Positions 34,402 through 45,356 of a DNA stretch of 64,000 nt are shown in pieces. The notes under the pieces are model-generated. The model was given only the letters and a program-made list of their open reading frames with translations, did no database searches and was not told the DNA's origin. The DNA is taken from positions 4,653,924 to 4,717,923 of the forward strand of contig RPFO01000667.1 in the NCBI GenBank assembly GCA_009746045.1, in the 5' to 3' direction. The translations under genes and the position numbers were made by a program. Source of the DNA: Mesostigma viride. Taxonomy: Eukaryota; Streptophyta; Mesostigmatophyceae; Mesostigmatales; Mesostigmataceae. How positions within the stretch are numbered: the first letter of the stretch is position 1; every line of letters begins with the position of its first letter.

Positions 34402-35045
34402 TCAGCCATGGCTACCTCGTGGCTCGTTGCGTACCATCTGCCTCCATATTACAGACGAACCAGGAGGCTGCCCGGGTGTGAGCCCATCACATCTAGGGTA
34501 GCACATGTCCATGCCGAATCTATCACAGAAAGTCCACGGGTGGCGGCCCTGCCGTGCGCGGCCTGGGGCACGCCAGGTGAGGACATAACGCCCAGGCTGG
34601 GCGGGCTTGGTCCAGCTAGTCTATCTATTGTGTCTGTCCATGATCTGTGCGGGCCAGGTGCCCGGCTAGGCCCAGGCGCCTGTGCCTAACAATGTGGGAA
34701 ACATAGGGCAAATCAGCTTACAAATCCTCATTACTAATGTGCAAACCAAAGGGGATGTTAAGGGCCTTCCGCAGCATCTTGGTGATGTTGCCGTCGAGTC
34801 GTTGCTCCAGCTCCTGCGTCAGTGTCCAGGTCTCGGCGCCGTAGGTCAGGATCGTCAGAATGACGACCTTGAAGAGGTCACGCTTGACGATCCGGGGTAG
34901 GGCGGGGTCGCTCCACTGGTCAGCGGCGGTGGTCATGGAGTTGCGCCCACGCCATGCCGCTCTGTCGTCAGGTCGTCCTCGCAGTCGGGAAGCCAGCTGC
35001 CGAGCAGCTTGAAGCGGCCTGAAGTAGGGTAGTTGACCTCGGTGT
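34402..35045 (-). pseudogene. LINE reverse transcriptase C-terminus and 3' end
   Basis: Minus strand, in order: FKLLGSWLPDCEDDLTTERH (RT thumb), a frame change, then LFKVVILTILTYGAETWTLT and ITKMLRKALNIPFGLHISNE, typical of LINE ORFs; further changes, then GRHPWTFCDRFGMDMC and PPGSSVIWRQMVRNEPRG to a stop at 34402. At least two frameshifts; 5' truncated. The last 340 bases match 5945-6298. This family differs from the restriction-like-endonuclease LINE at 12.7-14.2 kb. Confidence 0.7.
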
Positions 35046-36131
35046 CGTCTAAGAGGCGGAGTGTGGGAGGGGAACATGCACGATGTTAAACAGTAATGCG
35101 CATGCAACTACTTAACAAGCAAATGCCGTCGCCCGGGTGCAGCCTCAAAAAGGGACCGCTGGCATTTACAAAAGAATGCACAATATGCATCGACATCATC
35201 ATGGCCATGCGATCGTCACAGTCACCGCTAGTATTGCCGATGGTGCAGATTGTAGATGGCTGGGGGCTGGTCACACAGTGACATGAATTGGTCGGCGCAC
35301 ACGTCAGGGACCCATGCAAGCCCTCCTGGACTCATCTCATGGAAAAACATGCAGTGCTGACATTAATATCATTCGTCCAAGAATAGTTTCCTCACTTAAA
35401 ATTAGGTTCGGCATCGTCAAAACCTCGGCAATGGCAAAAAAAGAGGGGGTCATTGTGAGAATGGCCATACCTAAATGTAGTACAAAGTGGGGTACAAGGG
35501 CACATCAGAGTAGCGGGCTTTGCAGGCTTGTTCGCACCGGCAAGATATGATCGCGGCCAATGCAGGTCTCGGCACCTTGGATATGGACTATTCACTGAAT
35601 GTCATGCCAACGACTTTAAAGGCGCAAGGGCCACGGTGGCATGAGAGGCCGCCAGAGAAGGGAACCTGGGGCCGAAATTGAAGTCAGCGCCATCAAACCA
35701 TAGAGGGCTCCAGCTGACATGTGCTGTTGGATGCACGGTTAATAGGCGAGTTGGTCAGAAGCTGGGGCTATTGTCACAGCGAGGGCGAAGCAGGTAGCCA
35801 GGTACTGCCAGCGGGGCTTGATCAAGGTCACCGTGGCAGCGGAAGAGTCAGCGACGGCGGCACCGGCAGGAACAGCCACCCTTGTGTAGAGTGCAGGTTG
35901 GCGCATGCATGGGAACTGGGAAGTCCAGGTTGCTGGGGTCAAAGTCGGTACAGCCGTCCCAATTACTCGGCCCCGGCCCTATAGGTGCACCAAGGCAACA
36001 CTGTGGAAGCGCGACTGGTGGCGGACGTTCTATGAACACAAGTTGTCCTCCAGGTCGTGTCTGCAAGGTAGCACAGCATAATGCTGGCTGTCTGGGGAAC
36101 TGCCATCTTGTCTGTTTGATTTGGGAGTAGC
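35046..36131. other. intergenic spacer between LINE fragment and Gypsy LTR
   Basis: I see no supported gene or clear repeat. It is the native left flank of the Gypsy insertion, ending in the target duplication TCCCC. Confidence 0.5.
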
Positions 36132-36136
36132 TCCCC

Positions 36137-36878
36137 TTTAACACGTATGGCTATTTAGAATAGCGCCTTAATGATTGAGAATGAATGCGAAAGACCTTTG
36201 ACTTCCTATGCGTCACAGCGCACGATGGTGGCTTAAGAATACTTGTCACACAATACGAATAAGCTCATATTAAACCCGGAAAACCGGTTTCGTATATTAC
36301 AATGTTACCACACAGATTAAAACACTCAATGCGGGAAGACTGACACCCAGTAGGCGAGGGAATCACACTCGAGCCCACAGGAGGATTACACTCCAGGATT
36401 AAGCGATGGTAAATAATCTGTAGAGCAACGTGGTAAATTACGATACAAGGTCCGGATTGCTGGCATAGCTCGTGCCTTCCTATTTTGTCCCTTCGTCCCC
36501 GTTGGTGGCTGCGCCTGGCGCTGCCAACCATGCATGACGTGAGGTCCGCGCGGGGACGGGCTTCTCGAACCGTCTAGAACACATTAAAGACCAGTACGGC
36601 TAGAGGCCTCTCCTGAAAATATCCAAATGTCCATAGGTACCATCATAACGCATGTGCAGTGCCACTTGGCTGTCCCGTAACTCCCGTTCAGGCGCTAGGT
36701 CTGCCTACGGCGCAAAGGCCAAGTTCGTCAGCAAAACTTCTACACTTACTTCCACACGGATTGCCTCGGCTGCCAACTATACTATGGCCTCGGCACTGGC
36801 GCCGGATTACGGTCGGCGCCGATCGACCGGGACGGATATAATTTGATACCACAAATGGCATGTTGCATCCGTGCAACA
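36137..36878 (-). repeat. Gypsy 3' LTR
   Basis: Minus strand begins TGTTGCACGGATGCAACATG and ends GTGTTAAA. It matches 56784-57517 with scattered small indels and substitutions, for example a 5-base difference near 36270. Confidence 0.92.
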
Positions 36879-36896
36879 CACCTCCCCCCCCCAACA
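36879..36896 (-). promoter_or_regulatory. Gypsy polypurine tract
   Basis: Minus TTGGGGGGGGGGAGGTG ending at the 3' LTR, the plus-strand synthesis primer. Confidence 0.75.
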
Positions 36897-37009
36897 AAAG
36901 AGGCGGCTACTCCTGTAGCCGGGACTTATAAATGACTGTATACATGGTCACTGTTCCCTTCCAGGGCACGCATCGATCGTGCCAATTGTCACCGTCCGTT
37001 GGCGATGGT

Positions 37010-37526
37010 TTACGGCGCCGGGCGGTAAGGGCTCGGGCGGTGACCCCCACGAGTGGAGCCCCCACGGCCATGCCCGCGCAGAGGTGCGGCCGGGCGTTGA
37101 CGCCGGTGGACGCGCTCAGCCGGCGCGGCCTCAGCCGGCTCGGGAAGAGGCAGGCCATTGGCCTGGACCACTACCAGGATCTGAGCATTGCCCGCCTTGG
37201 TCTCTGGCAAGGGCCCAATGAAATCCATCATCACCGAGTCCCAAGGGAACATGGGGTCTGGAATTTGAATCCTTTGGAACGCCCTGTTTGCCCGTATTCC
37301 GTGGCTTCATGTGCTGGCAGCTGTCACAGGTACTGACATACTCCCGCACATCACGAGCCATCTTAGGCCAATAGTAGGACCTCCGGGCCCTCGCTAACAG
37401 CCTATCCTGGCCTTGGTGTCCCCCCAAGACGGAGTCATGTAACTCAAATAATACCTCGGCGCGGCATATTTGGGGGACATACAAGCGCCATGAGTACGTC
37501 TTGACGGGCCGCCTGGCCACTGACAT
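37010..37526 (-). pseudogene. Gypsy integrase, zinc domain plus truncated core
   Basis: The HHCC zinc-binding domain is clear (ELHDSVLGGHQGQDRLLARA, RSYYWPKM, CDSCQHMK). A frame change leads to MFPWDSVMMDFIGPLPETK, which contains the first catalytic Asp (MDFIGPLP). About 20 residues later the similarity stops. The second Asp, the Glu and the C-terminal region are missing, and only about 110 bases remain before the polypurine tract. A deletion removed most of the core. Confidence 0.8.
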
Positions 37527-38086
37527 TCGATCACGTAAAGGAACCCGTTTTGAAACTTGGCTGGGTAGCCGTCCATGCTCTGGGGGCGGGCAGCTATGGC
37601 TTCATTTGCCTTGTCCTCAGTGACCGTGAAGCGCGAGATGAGGCGCTCTAGGTCCGAGCTGATGACGATCGTTGTTGCAGTATTTGCCAACGTGAATGCC
37701 TCCCCAGCGGGCTGCATTGGAGGGTAAACTCCTGTCGCCGGCACCACATGGCTGTACGGGGCCGAAGTCCTTCCCCCCCCTGCGGCTGCGCACGTGCCCT
37801 CACGTGCAGGGGTGCTGCCGGCGAGGCGCACGGAATGGTCAACAGTGTCAACCTCCGCGGTTGTGGCGCCACAGAAGAGGAAGGGGCTCATAGAGTCGCT
37901 CAAGCGCTCGCCAAAGGGGGCGACGGGACCATGGGAGGGGATCAACGTCGTGGCCAAAACGTCAAGATCCTCATAAAACCAATAGTCGGGGCGACGCGAC
38001 AGGGCGTCAGGGACCGTGTTGTCAAGGCCCTTGACATATTCGATCTTGAACGGACCGAACTGTGCCAAATATTCAAGCCAACGGGC
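37394..38086 (-). pseudogene. Gypsy RNase H end and linker to integrase
   Basis: Starts at the right edge of the target duplication with ARWLEYLAQFGPFKIEYVKG and DNTVPDALSRRPDY, the conserved C-terminus of Gypsy RNase H, followed by a non-conserved linker and a frameshift into the integrase frame near 37500. It continues directly from 52282 on the other side of the 14.2-kb element; the frame is continuous when the insert and one TTG copy are ignored. Confidence 0.85.
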
Positions 38087-38089
38087 TTG

Positions 38090-38114
38090 CCCCATGCACA
38101 CCTGGATTTGTACT
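38090..38114 (+). repeat. left terminal inverted repeat
   Basis: 25 bases starting CCCCATGCACACC, perfect match to the right end. Confidence 0.9.
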
Positions 38115-38210
38115 CCACCACTATAGTACAAATTGACTTTTTTTCAACTTTGTTATTTTGTACCTCTCTTAGGTCCAAAGGTAGGAGGTAAGTGTCTCAT
38201 CATGTTTTGA

Positions 38211-38430
38211 CACCGTTGCACCGTTGCACCGTTGCACCGTTGCACCGTTGCACCATAAAACTACCATTTTATGATTTTGTATGGTGTCACGAGGTAACCT
38301 AACGTCCAATACTAATGTTATAATGTCCACAAGCACTGCCTAAAGTGGGGTGCCACTGTGCCACCGTTGCACCGTTGCACCGTTGCACCGTTGCACCGTT
38401 GCACCGTTGCACCGTTGCACCGTTGCACCA
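38211..38430 (+). repeat. left subterminal octamer arrays 1 and 2 (GTTGCACC)n
   Basis: Array 38211-38254 (about 5 units) and 38362-38430 (about 8 units), separated by a 107-base spacer that recurs at 40436-40538 before array 3. The octamer period is exact (ACCGTTGC ACCGTTGC). Confidence 0.9.
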
Positions 38431-38434
38431 TAAA

Positions 38435-40432
38435 TCGGATTTCTTTGAAAAGAGTTTCTCGAAGTGAGGCGGGGAATAAGGCCGCTCACGGGAGCCGCCT
38501 GGATGGTCGGCTGAACCGGGCGGGTTTGGCAGATGTAACCGGATTTGGCTAATGGCTGGCGACCTGGAATTGTTAGTAGGGGCAGTGGCCCTATTGTGCT
38601 ACAATCTCGAAACAATCTTATGCTTAAAGTTTGACAGGGCCGGGTTTGTTGAACCGGTTTGTTGAATGATAATTAGAACCTTTCGGAAAGGGTATTTGAT
38701 TGGTTGTTGTTTTTGTGGTACGGTAGGTGTCGCTACATTCTCAGGTTGGCGTGTTAAGTTAAGCTCGGTTGCTGATGTCAGCCCCGTGCTAGGGCAGTTT
38801 GACTACTTTGGCGGCGTAGTGACATTGTTGTGGTCTTTTTTCTTGTAAACGTTGGCTGAGCGCCGACGGCTGAGGCTATGGCGGTACAAGAAGTGCCTCA
38901 CCAGCCTTGCGCTCAGCATGGGTGCGGGGCTAAAATTTGTTAACCAAATTTCCGGCATCCATGATCCCTGGCTGCTTAAGGCGGTTGGGATTCATGGCTG
39001 CCACTGGCCCGGAATTAATGTCCGGGTGATCGGGGTTTAAATGCGAAGCGGGGGCTGATGCATTATTTAATGGCTGGTTTGTTTGAAAGAAACGGCCAGC
39101 TGGCCGGGTTGGGCAAGGGCTAGCTTGCTTGATGGTTCCGTACCTGGGGATGCTTGCGCCTCGGGTTGGGCTGTCGGCAGGCTGGCCTGCCTTTGAGTTG
39201 TCTCGTACCTGGAAATGCTTGCATTCCGGGTTGGGCTTGGCTTGAGGGCCGCCGCGGCTCGGGGGGATAAAAAATTTAAGTCACCGTTGTGGGACACGGA
39301 GCCTCGGCGCAGGAGGCAAGGGCTGAAAGCCAACTTGATTTCGTAATCAGTGGTATTTCCACTTTTTTGTACGGAAGGAGTGTTTATGTGCTCGGCACTA
39401 CCTAGGTTGGTTGCTCTTCAAAAAAGTTGTAAACTGGGCGTCGGCTGGAATCAGCGGCGCCAGTCAGCAGCTTTTGCTTTGACTTTGTGTTCCGCGACAG
39501 CACCCCTTAGCGGACCAGAGAAGAGGTCGGCAACGAGGTCAGCGGGGGCCCCCGAGTGGGGTCAAAAATGCGAGCTGTGTCGATTGACAGTGCATGAATT
39601 TTTGTGCATTCACAGTCGCTGGGAATTAAATCTGTTTTCTGGCAACGGAGAGCGCCCATCGCGACAGGACAGCTTTTGACGGGAAAGGAAATGGTGCTTC
39701 TTTAGCGGACCGGAGGGCCAGGAAGGGGAGGTTGGGTAATCGCGAGCCATGCCTAAGGAGTTCTTAATAGCGGTTCTGTAACCGCTACCTGTCTGTATGC
39801 ATCTACTTATTGTTTTAACAAAGATGCTGGTGACTATGGTGAGCAAACGGGTGTATGAATCGGATTTCTTTGAAAAGAGTTTCTCGAAGTGAGGCGGGGA
39901 ATAAGGCCGCTCACGGGAGCCGCCTGGATGGTCGGCTGAACCGGGCGGGTTTGGCAGATGTAACCGGATTTGGCTAATGGCTGGCGACCTGGAATTGTTA
40001 GTAGGGGCAGTGGCCCTATTGTGCTACAATCTCGAAACAATCTTATGCTTAAAGTTTGACAGGGCCGGGTTTGTTGAACCGGTTTGTTGAATGATAATTA
40101 GAACCTTTCGGAAAGGGTATTTGATTGGTTGTTGTTTTTGTGGTACGGTAGGTGTCGCTACATTCTCAGGTTGGCGTGTTAAGTTAAGCTCGGTTGCTGA
40201 TGTCAGCCCCGTGCTAGGGCAGTTTGACTACTTTGGCGGCGTAGTGACATTGTTGTGGTCTTTTTTCTTGTCCCACCCACCCACCCTCTTTGGTGGCCTG
40301 GTCTGCGCGGGTAATCGCGAGCCATGCCTAAGGAGTTCTTAATAGCGGTTCTGTAACCGCTACCTGTCTGTATGCATCTACTTATTGTTTTAACAAAGAT
40401 GCTGGTGACTATGGTGAGCAAACGGGTGTATG
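38435..40432 (+). mobile_element. SDR-1: split-direct-repeat element (TOC/PAT/DIRS-like, non-autonomous)
   Basis: Structure A1-I-B1-A2-B2: A1 38435-38846 and A2 39860-40271 (both 412 bases, near-identical), internal 38847-39734, B1 39735-39857, B2 40309-40432, with 37 unshared bases between A2 and B2. Both B copies end GTGTATG and both A copies begin TCGGATTTC, with AA at every junction. The empty target sequence survives in a neighbouring repeat copy at about 38253 (CCATAAAACTACC), which places the insertion at AA. No ORF for RT or tyrosine recombinase. This repeat order is diagnostic of tyrosine-recombinase retroelements such as TOC1/PAT. Confidence 0.7.
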
Positions 40433-40536
40433 AAACTACCATTTTATGATGCTGTATGGTGTCACGAGGTAACATAACGTCCAATACTAATGTTATATTG
40501 CCCACAAGCACTGCCCAACGTGGGGTGCCACTGTGC

Positions 40537-40646
40537 CACCGTTGCACCGTTGCACCGTTGCACCGTTGCACCGTTGCACCGTTGCACCGTTGCACCGTTG
40601 CACCGTTGCACCGTTGCACCGTTGCACCGTTGCACCGTGCCACCGT
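40537..40646 (+). repeat. left subterminal octamer array 3 (GTTGCACC)n
   Basis: About 12 units plus two variant units (CCGTGCCACCGTG) at the right end. It belongs to the same array-spacer series as 38211-38430, from which SDR-1 separates it. Confidence 0.9.
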
Positions 40647-40902
40647 GACATGTCTTGACACATCATTTTTTGACTTTTCCTACGCAAGTAATGCAAGCAC
40701 ATGGCAAAATAAAATATTGATGATTACTTGAGACAAATATTAATTGATTATCAGCATTGTCTCCAATGTCTCCTACATGTAACATATGGAGAAGCAAGTA
40801 CTACGTGATCGCAACCACAATTCCTTTGTTCGCCAACTAATACATCACAGCATGAAAAAGCTGAATAAATGGCTGAAAACTGACAAAGAGGTGCAAACAC
40901 GA
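40647..40902. other. spacer inside the 14.2-kb element
   Basis: AT-rich, downstream of the minus-strand partner gene. Nothing recognised. Confidence 0.4.
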
Positions 40903-42502
40903 TCAATATGAACATGAACCATAATAAACTGGTTCCCCTCGCTCATTTGCATCTTGCGAGTACGGCTGATGCCTTTTCCGCGATGGAGGGGCGGGGGGCG
41001 GGGGGCGGGGGGCGCTGCGAGCACGCATGCGTTCATCATCAAAGTTGCTGTGAGTCGTGAGACGAGTATACTGAGTTGCTGCATAATGTCCCTCAGCATA
41101 ATGTGGCCTATCTGGCTCCCTCATGGCGGCAGAACGGTAAGCGCCCTGCAAGGGCTCACCGTGGGCCATATAATAGGAGTCATAAGGCTCGTACAGGCCA
41201 TGCGATTCATCTTGCCAATCCAGCTTCCTTGCCTCATCGATCGCGGGTGCGCGCGTGCGCGGCTCTGGCTCATCTTGCCAATCCAGCTTCCTTGCCCCAT
41301 CGATCGCGGGTGCGCGCTTGCGCGGCTCTGGCTCACGGCGTGCCGGCTGCCATTCTGCCCCCTGCATGCCGGTGAAGCCTTCACGTTGCCGCAATGTGGG
41401 AGGCGCAGCAGGAATGGTCGGCCGGTGAATCTCCGTGCCGCGGCTTGAGGTTGGAGCACATTCAACAGGCGTGCATGGCACTCGTTCCCTTTCCAAAGCA
41501 TCAACCCTCTCCGTCAGGGATTTGACCTGTTCCTTCAGCTTCGCAGTCGCGGGGTTCTCTGGGGCGGCAGCCGGCTTTGCACGCGCTGCCAATGATGATT
41601 GGCACTTGGAAACCTTTGCATTCAAATCAGCGATCTGCATAGCCACAGACGGCGGCGCCTTCTTCCTCCCTTGCTTCGCTTGAAACCCCACCCAGTCCTT
41701 CAGCTCTGGGATTGCTGCCTGTGCTGCTTGCAACCCCTGAGTAAGGGGCGCTAGCCACTTTGCCGGGGGAGCTGCCGGGGGAGCTGCCGGGGGAGCTGCT
41801 GGCATCGCACTCTCGGACGGTGCTGACTTTGCTGCGCGAGGCGGCAGTGCCTTCCCGCCCTGGTATTCAAGCTGGCGTGCAGGGCGCAAGCTCCGCTGGC
41901 CCCCCCCCCCGCCGCCGTCGAGGCGCGCTTCTTGGGCTTGACGGGTGATGTTTGTTCCTCGCTGCCATCGTCACCCCCCCTTCCCCATCATTGTGCTCCT
42001 CCTCCACCTCCTCTTCATCCTCCAGGTCATAGCTGGCATCGCCCCCGCTTTCATCTTCATCTTCATCTTCATCGGATGGAGCAGGCGGGACGACAGCGAG
42101 CACCTGAATTGTAAACATGCACGCATACAGAGATTGACATTTTACATCAACAATAATTAATGTTTTATGGTGCTTACAAATAGAGTGCTCCTGATGGTGT
42201 CTTCTAGTATGCACATTGATCATATGCGCCAGTGTGGTTTGCGCTCGGCTGCGGTTGGATTGCGCATGGCATGTTCTAGCATATGAATGTCAACAATGCA
42301 AAACCGATCTGAGATACTTACAAGATAGCCCTGCCCGGTGGTCTTGTTGGTCGCGCTCCTTAACTGGTTGATGCGCGACTCCTGGCGGGTAAACACTGAC
42401 GTGATGTCCGCCATGGCATCCGCCAAGGTAGTACTCGAATGGCAATGCAATTCGGCGGTGGCGGCAGGGTCAACCGTCAAGTTATATGGTCGGCACCACG
42501 CT
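40903..42502 (-). pseudogene. partner gene of the 14.2-kb element, C-terminal two thirds
   Basis: Continues from 43810 across a hAT insertion. Exon part 42502-42322 (LADAMADITSVFTRQESRIN) ends at donor GTAAGT. The next exon starts at 42103 after TTACAATTCAG and opens with an acidic stretch (DEDEDEDESGGDASYDLEDE), then a basic PKKRAS patch, a Pro/Ala linker, a coiled coil (LKEQVKSLTERVDALERERV), a duplicated Arg/Asp-rich unit (RAPAIDGARKLDWQDEPEPR) and a Tyr-rich tail to TAA at 40903. Two frame changes fall exactly at G/C homopolymers (about 41980 and 41898-41908), which may be sequencing errors. No known family; it could bind the octamer arrays. Confidence 0.6.
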
Positions 42503-43809
42503 CAGTGTACAGCCATACGCAATACGCAACCATACGGGGCCCATGGGTATGGTGTATAATACGCCATACGGGGTATAATACGCAAATCATACGGGGACTC
42601 TTGAAAATGCTGTTTTTTGCATGGTTCAGGGGGTTCTTCAACATTCTGACCAATCAGGCATGTTTTTTGTGTGTTCTTGCAACACCACTTGCCTTTATTT
42701 AACACATCATCACATAATATTGCCGTTGCCGTCGCTGCATGCCTACAAATACAAGCATTGTACATCTGTTGTTACTAATAATGTCTGTAAATAGCACACG
42801 GTCAGTCGGCCAACTTGCCAAAAGTAATAAAACATCGTGCCAGAAACAGACATCTTGCCTACTCGTGGTAGGCCACCATGCAATATTGATCTACATGAAG
42901 CAAGAATCCATACGGGCTGCCAACAATGTGGCTAGCGTGCAGGATACCATGCATGCCAGCAACCCGACCCAGCTTCCCTAAACCATTAACACATATGGTA
43001 CGGTGGCTGGCTAGCAGCAGCCTGCATGGCTAAATAAGGCATTTATGTGCATCGCGAGTCACACCAAATACCCCGCAGCCTGCGACGTAATGCCTCCGGC
43101 GGCCTCTTGCACTCGCTCACTCTTGCCTCCTTCGCGTACGTAGCGCCCATGATATGGCGGGTGCTAGCCTTGCTCGGGTGGTAGAACCCGAGAATTCTGC
43201 ATCCAAAAGTGTGCACGTCACTTAGCTTGTAGTTACCTGTCGGCTGCCCTTTCTTGTTGAGAGTCTGTTCTTTCACGATGTGTGTCCAGACAGTCTCGAA
43301 TACGGCCTGCATCTCGTCGGCCCAGTCATCATCGTGTTCCATAGACCCACACCATCACCGTCGCTAGCCATGGTGCCTGGATGTCAATTGTGCTACGATT
43401 AAATGTTAGGTGCCAGATGCGCGCCCTTGTTGGCAGACAACATAACTTCGTCACCTAATTTCCTCGTCCTTCGTCTCCTAGACCCTAGTCCGACACGCAG
43501 CAATCTGCAGCAATGCACGTACAGTCGTACATGCACGGCCAGCTTGGCACCTGCATGTCGTTTATTTGTCGCGGAGTTCCAGGTCGCCTAGATACAGTCT
43601 AGTTCCGGCTCCACTGCCGTCCAAAATGATGCCAGAAGCTACTTCGAACGCGGTTCATACGCAAAAAATACGCAAAAAATACGCAATACGCAAAAAATAC
43701 GCAAAAAATACGCAGTGCGTATTTTTTTCCCCATTTCCATACGGAAATCTTGCGTATGGCGTATAATACGCGCCATACGGCGTATTATACGCCGTATGGC
43801 TGTTCACTG
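42503..43809. mobile_element. hAT-3: non-autonomous hAT nested in the partner gene
   Basis: Terminal repeats CAGTGTACAGCCATACG (42503 on) and, at the right, CGTATGGCTGTTCACTG (to 43809), one mismatch in 17. Exact 8-bp target duplication ACCACGCT at 42495-42502 and 43810-43817. Subterminal regions hold many GCGTATTATACGC / ATACGCAAAAA motifs, like the hAT end at 5.7 kb. Without it the minus-strand partner gene frame is continuous. Confidence 0.92.
43043..43342 (-). CDS. hypothetical ORF inside hAT-3 (99 residues)
   Basis: Starts ATG (MEHDDDWADEMQAVFETVWT) and ends at TAG. It includes YKLSDVHTFGCRILGFYHPS and a basic C-terminus (KRPPEALRRRLRGIW). No hAT catalytic or BED motif. Possibly a remnant or a captured fragment. 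Confidence 0.35.
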   Translation of the reverse strand: MEHDDDWADEMQAVFETVWTHIVKEQTLNKKGQPTGNYKLSDVHTFGCRILGFYHPSKASTRHIMGATYAKEARVSECKRPPEALRRRLRGIWCDSRCT

Positions 43810-44966
43810 ACCACGCTACACGGATTTCACCGGAGGCGAATGAGGTAACCGTCCATTCTCCTTCCCCGCAGCTGTAAATGGGACGCACCAACGCCACAAA
43901 GGACTGGTACTCATGGCCAGTGCTGGCTGCCCTCACACAAGCGAGTCCGAGGATGACAAGCCGCACAACGGTGTTGCCCGTGGGAGTGGCACGCAGGTCA
44001 CGCATTAGCTCAGGATCCGCATGACTGCAGATGTCACCGATGGAGAACGACGTCACCTTGGCGGTGCTACGAGAGCCAGCCTTTTTGCACGAAACATACA
44101 GCGGAGGCCAGTCACTCTTGGTGTCTAGTTGGGCCAGGGAATCCTTTTCATCAGACAGCGTGTAGAAGTTGTGAGCTCGTGTGATGTTGTGCTCTGGAAC
44201 GGTTATCTGAGGAATACCGTTGATGAACCTGCTGTTGGTTGGAAAACCCTTGCCCACGTCGAGCATGTGAAGCACAACTGGCTTGGCCGCAGTAGCACCC
44301 CGGGATGCAATCGAGAGGCTGCCGGCTCCCTTCACGAGCACCCCCAAATATCCCAGATACTTGACGAGGCACTTGTGCGCAACTGGGTCCTGCGATGCTG
44401 CCTGTTGCAATTCAACAGCAATTGCACAAGCAATGTCATGATTCCAAACGCCAAGAACTGCACTTAGTAATATTCCTTTGGTAAAATGCAATTCAAGAGC
44501 AATAGCACAAGCAATGTCATGATTCCAAACGCCAAGAACTGCACTTATTGTAATATTCCTTTGGTAAAATGCAATTCAAGAGCAATAGCACAAGCAATGT
44601 CATGATTCCAAACGCCAAGAACTGCACTTATTGTAATATTCCTTTGGTAAAATAACAACCGGATTTCCCCTGTCATAAATTTACCTGAGATTTCCCATCC
44701 GTTTTGGCTGTTTGCTCGGTTTCCTCATCCGAAGCACCGGAGGCATTCATTCTATGAAGTTCATTGACTGCTCCCCTGACGTACACGTTTGATGCCCTTT
44801 GCTTCTGTACTTCATCACCTACAGCGCCCACTGATACAGGGCCTGTATCCATTGTGTTCTCTTGCCCCGGTGGTGCTACTGCGTCCTGTTCACTGGCATG
44901 CTCCACATGTCCGGCATCCCCGCCATTGTTTTCAATACCTGCCTGCGGCTGCACGCCGCTAGCCAT
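43810..44966 (-). pseudogene. partner gene of the 14.2-kb element, N-terminal part
   Basis: Starts at ATG 44966 (MASGVQPQAGIENNGGDAGH), acidic/polar, with a donor (CAG|GTAAAT) near 44684. The next exon begins near 44458-44470 after TGCAG and reads GVWNHDIACAIAVELQQAAS, LVKYLGYLGVLVKGAGSLSI, HNFYTLSDEKDSLAQLDTKS and VVRLVILGLACVRAAST. It reaches the hAT-3 target duplication in the codons GEIRVAW; the frame continues on the far side at 42502. The intron holds a triplicated 83-base unit that contains the acceptor. Junction phase is not settled. Function unknown. Confidence 0.55.
44404..44651 (-). repeat. 83-bp tandem triplication covering a splice acceptor
   Basis: Three near-identical units (starts near 44404, 44487, 44569), each with GCAATGTCATGATTCCAAAC and a minus-strand AAGTGCAG acceptor. 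The inner unit includes the first codons of the exon; the other two lie in the intron. Confidence 0.85.
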
Positions 44967-45122
44967 TCTCAGCTATCCGGATTTCCGAACTACGCCAATA
45001 CCTGGCCAGAATGGCTGAAAATTTCCACGAAATGCATCCAAGTGCACGAATTATTGAGTCGGTGGTGGCACCATGGCACGGAGTACAAATGGGTGGTGGC
45101 ACGCCGTGCCACCGGTGGTGGT

Positions 45123-45356
45123 GGCACGGTGCAACGGTGCAACGGTGCAACGGTGCAACGGTGCAACGGTGCAACGGCCAGTGATTGGCCCGTAGTTGAT
45201 TTTGTGATATGCGCCTAGTAAAAATTGGCCGCAAATCTTGTGCCCACGTACGACCGGACGAATTTGCGGCCAATTTTTACTAGGCTGCATGTCAGCAAAT
45301 CAAGAACGGGCCAATCACTGGCCGTTGCACCGTTGCACCGTTGCACCGTTGCACCA
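45123..45356. repeat. central palindrome carrying octamer arrays
   Basis: Left arm: (GGTGCAAC)n then GGCCAGTGATTGGCCCG and CCTAGTAAAAATTGGCCGCA. Right arm: the inverse (TGCGGCCAATTTTTACTAGG, CGGGCCAATCACTGGCC) then (GTTGCACC)n. Arms of about 100 bases surround a short centre (about 45237-45260). It lies between two divergent genes and could be a shared promoter or a binding hub. Confidence 0.85.

Noticed and set aside
40903-44966. Two or three separate minus-strand genes in the 14.2-kb element
   Set aside because: The frame is continuous across the hAT-3 target duplication and the splice sites fit, so one split gene explains the pieces better.
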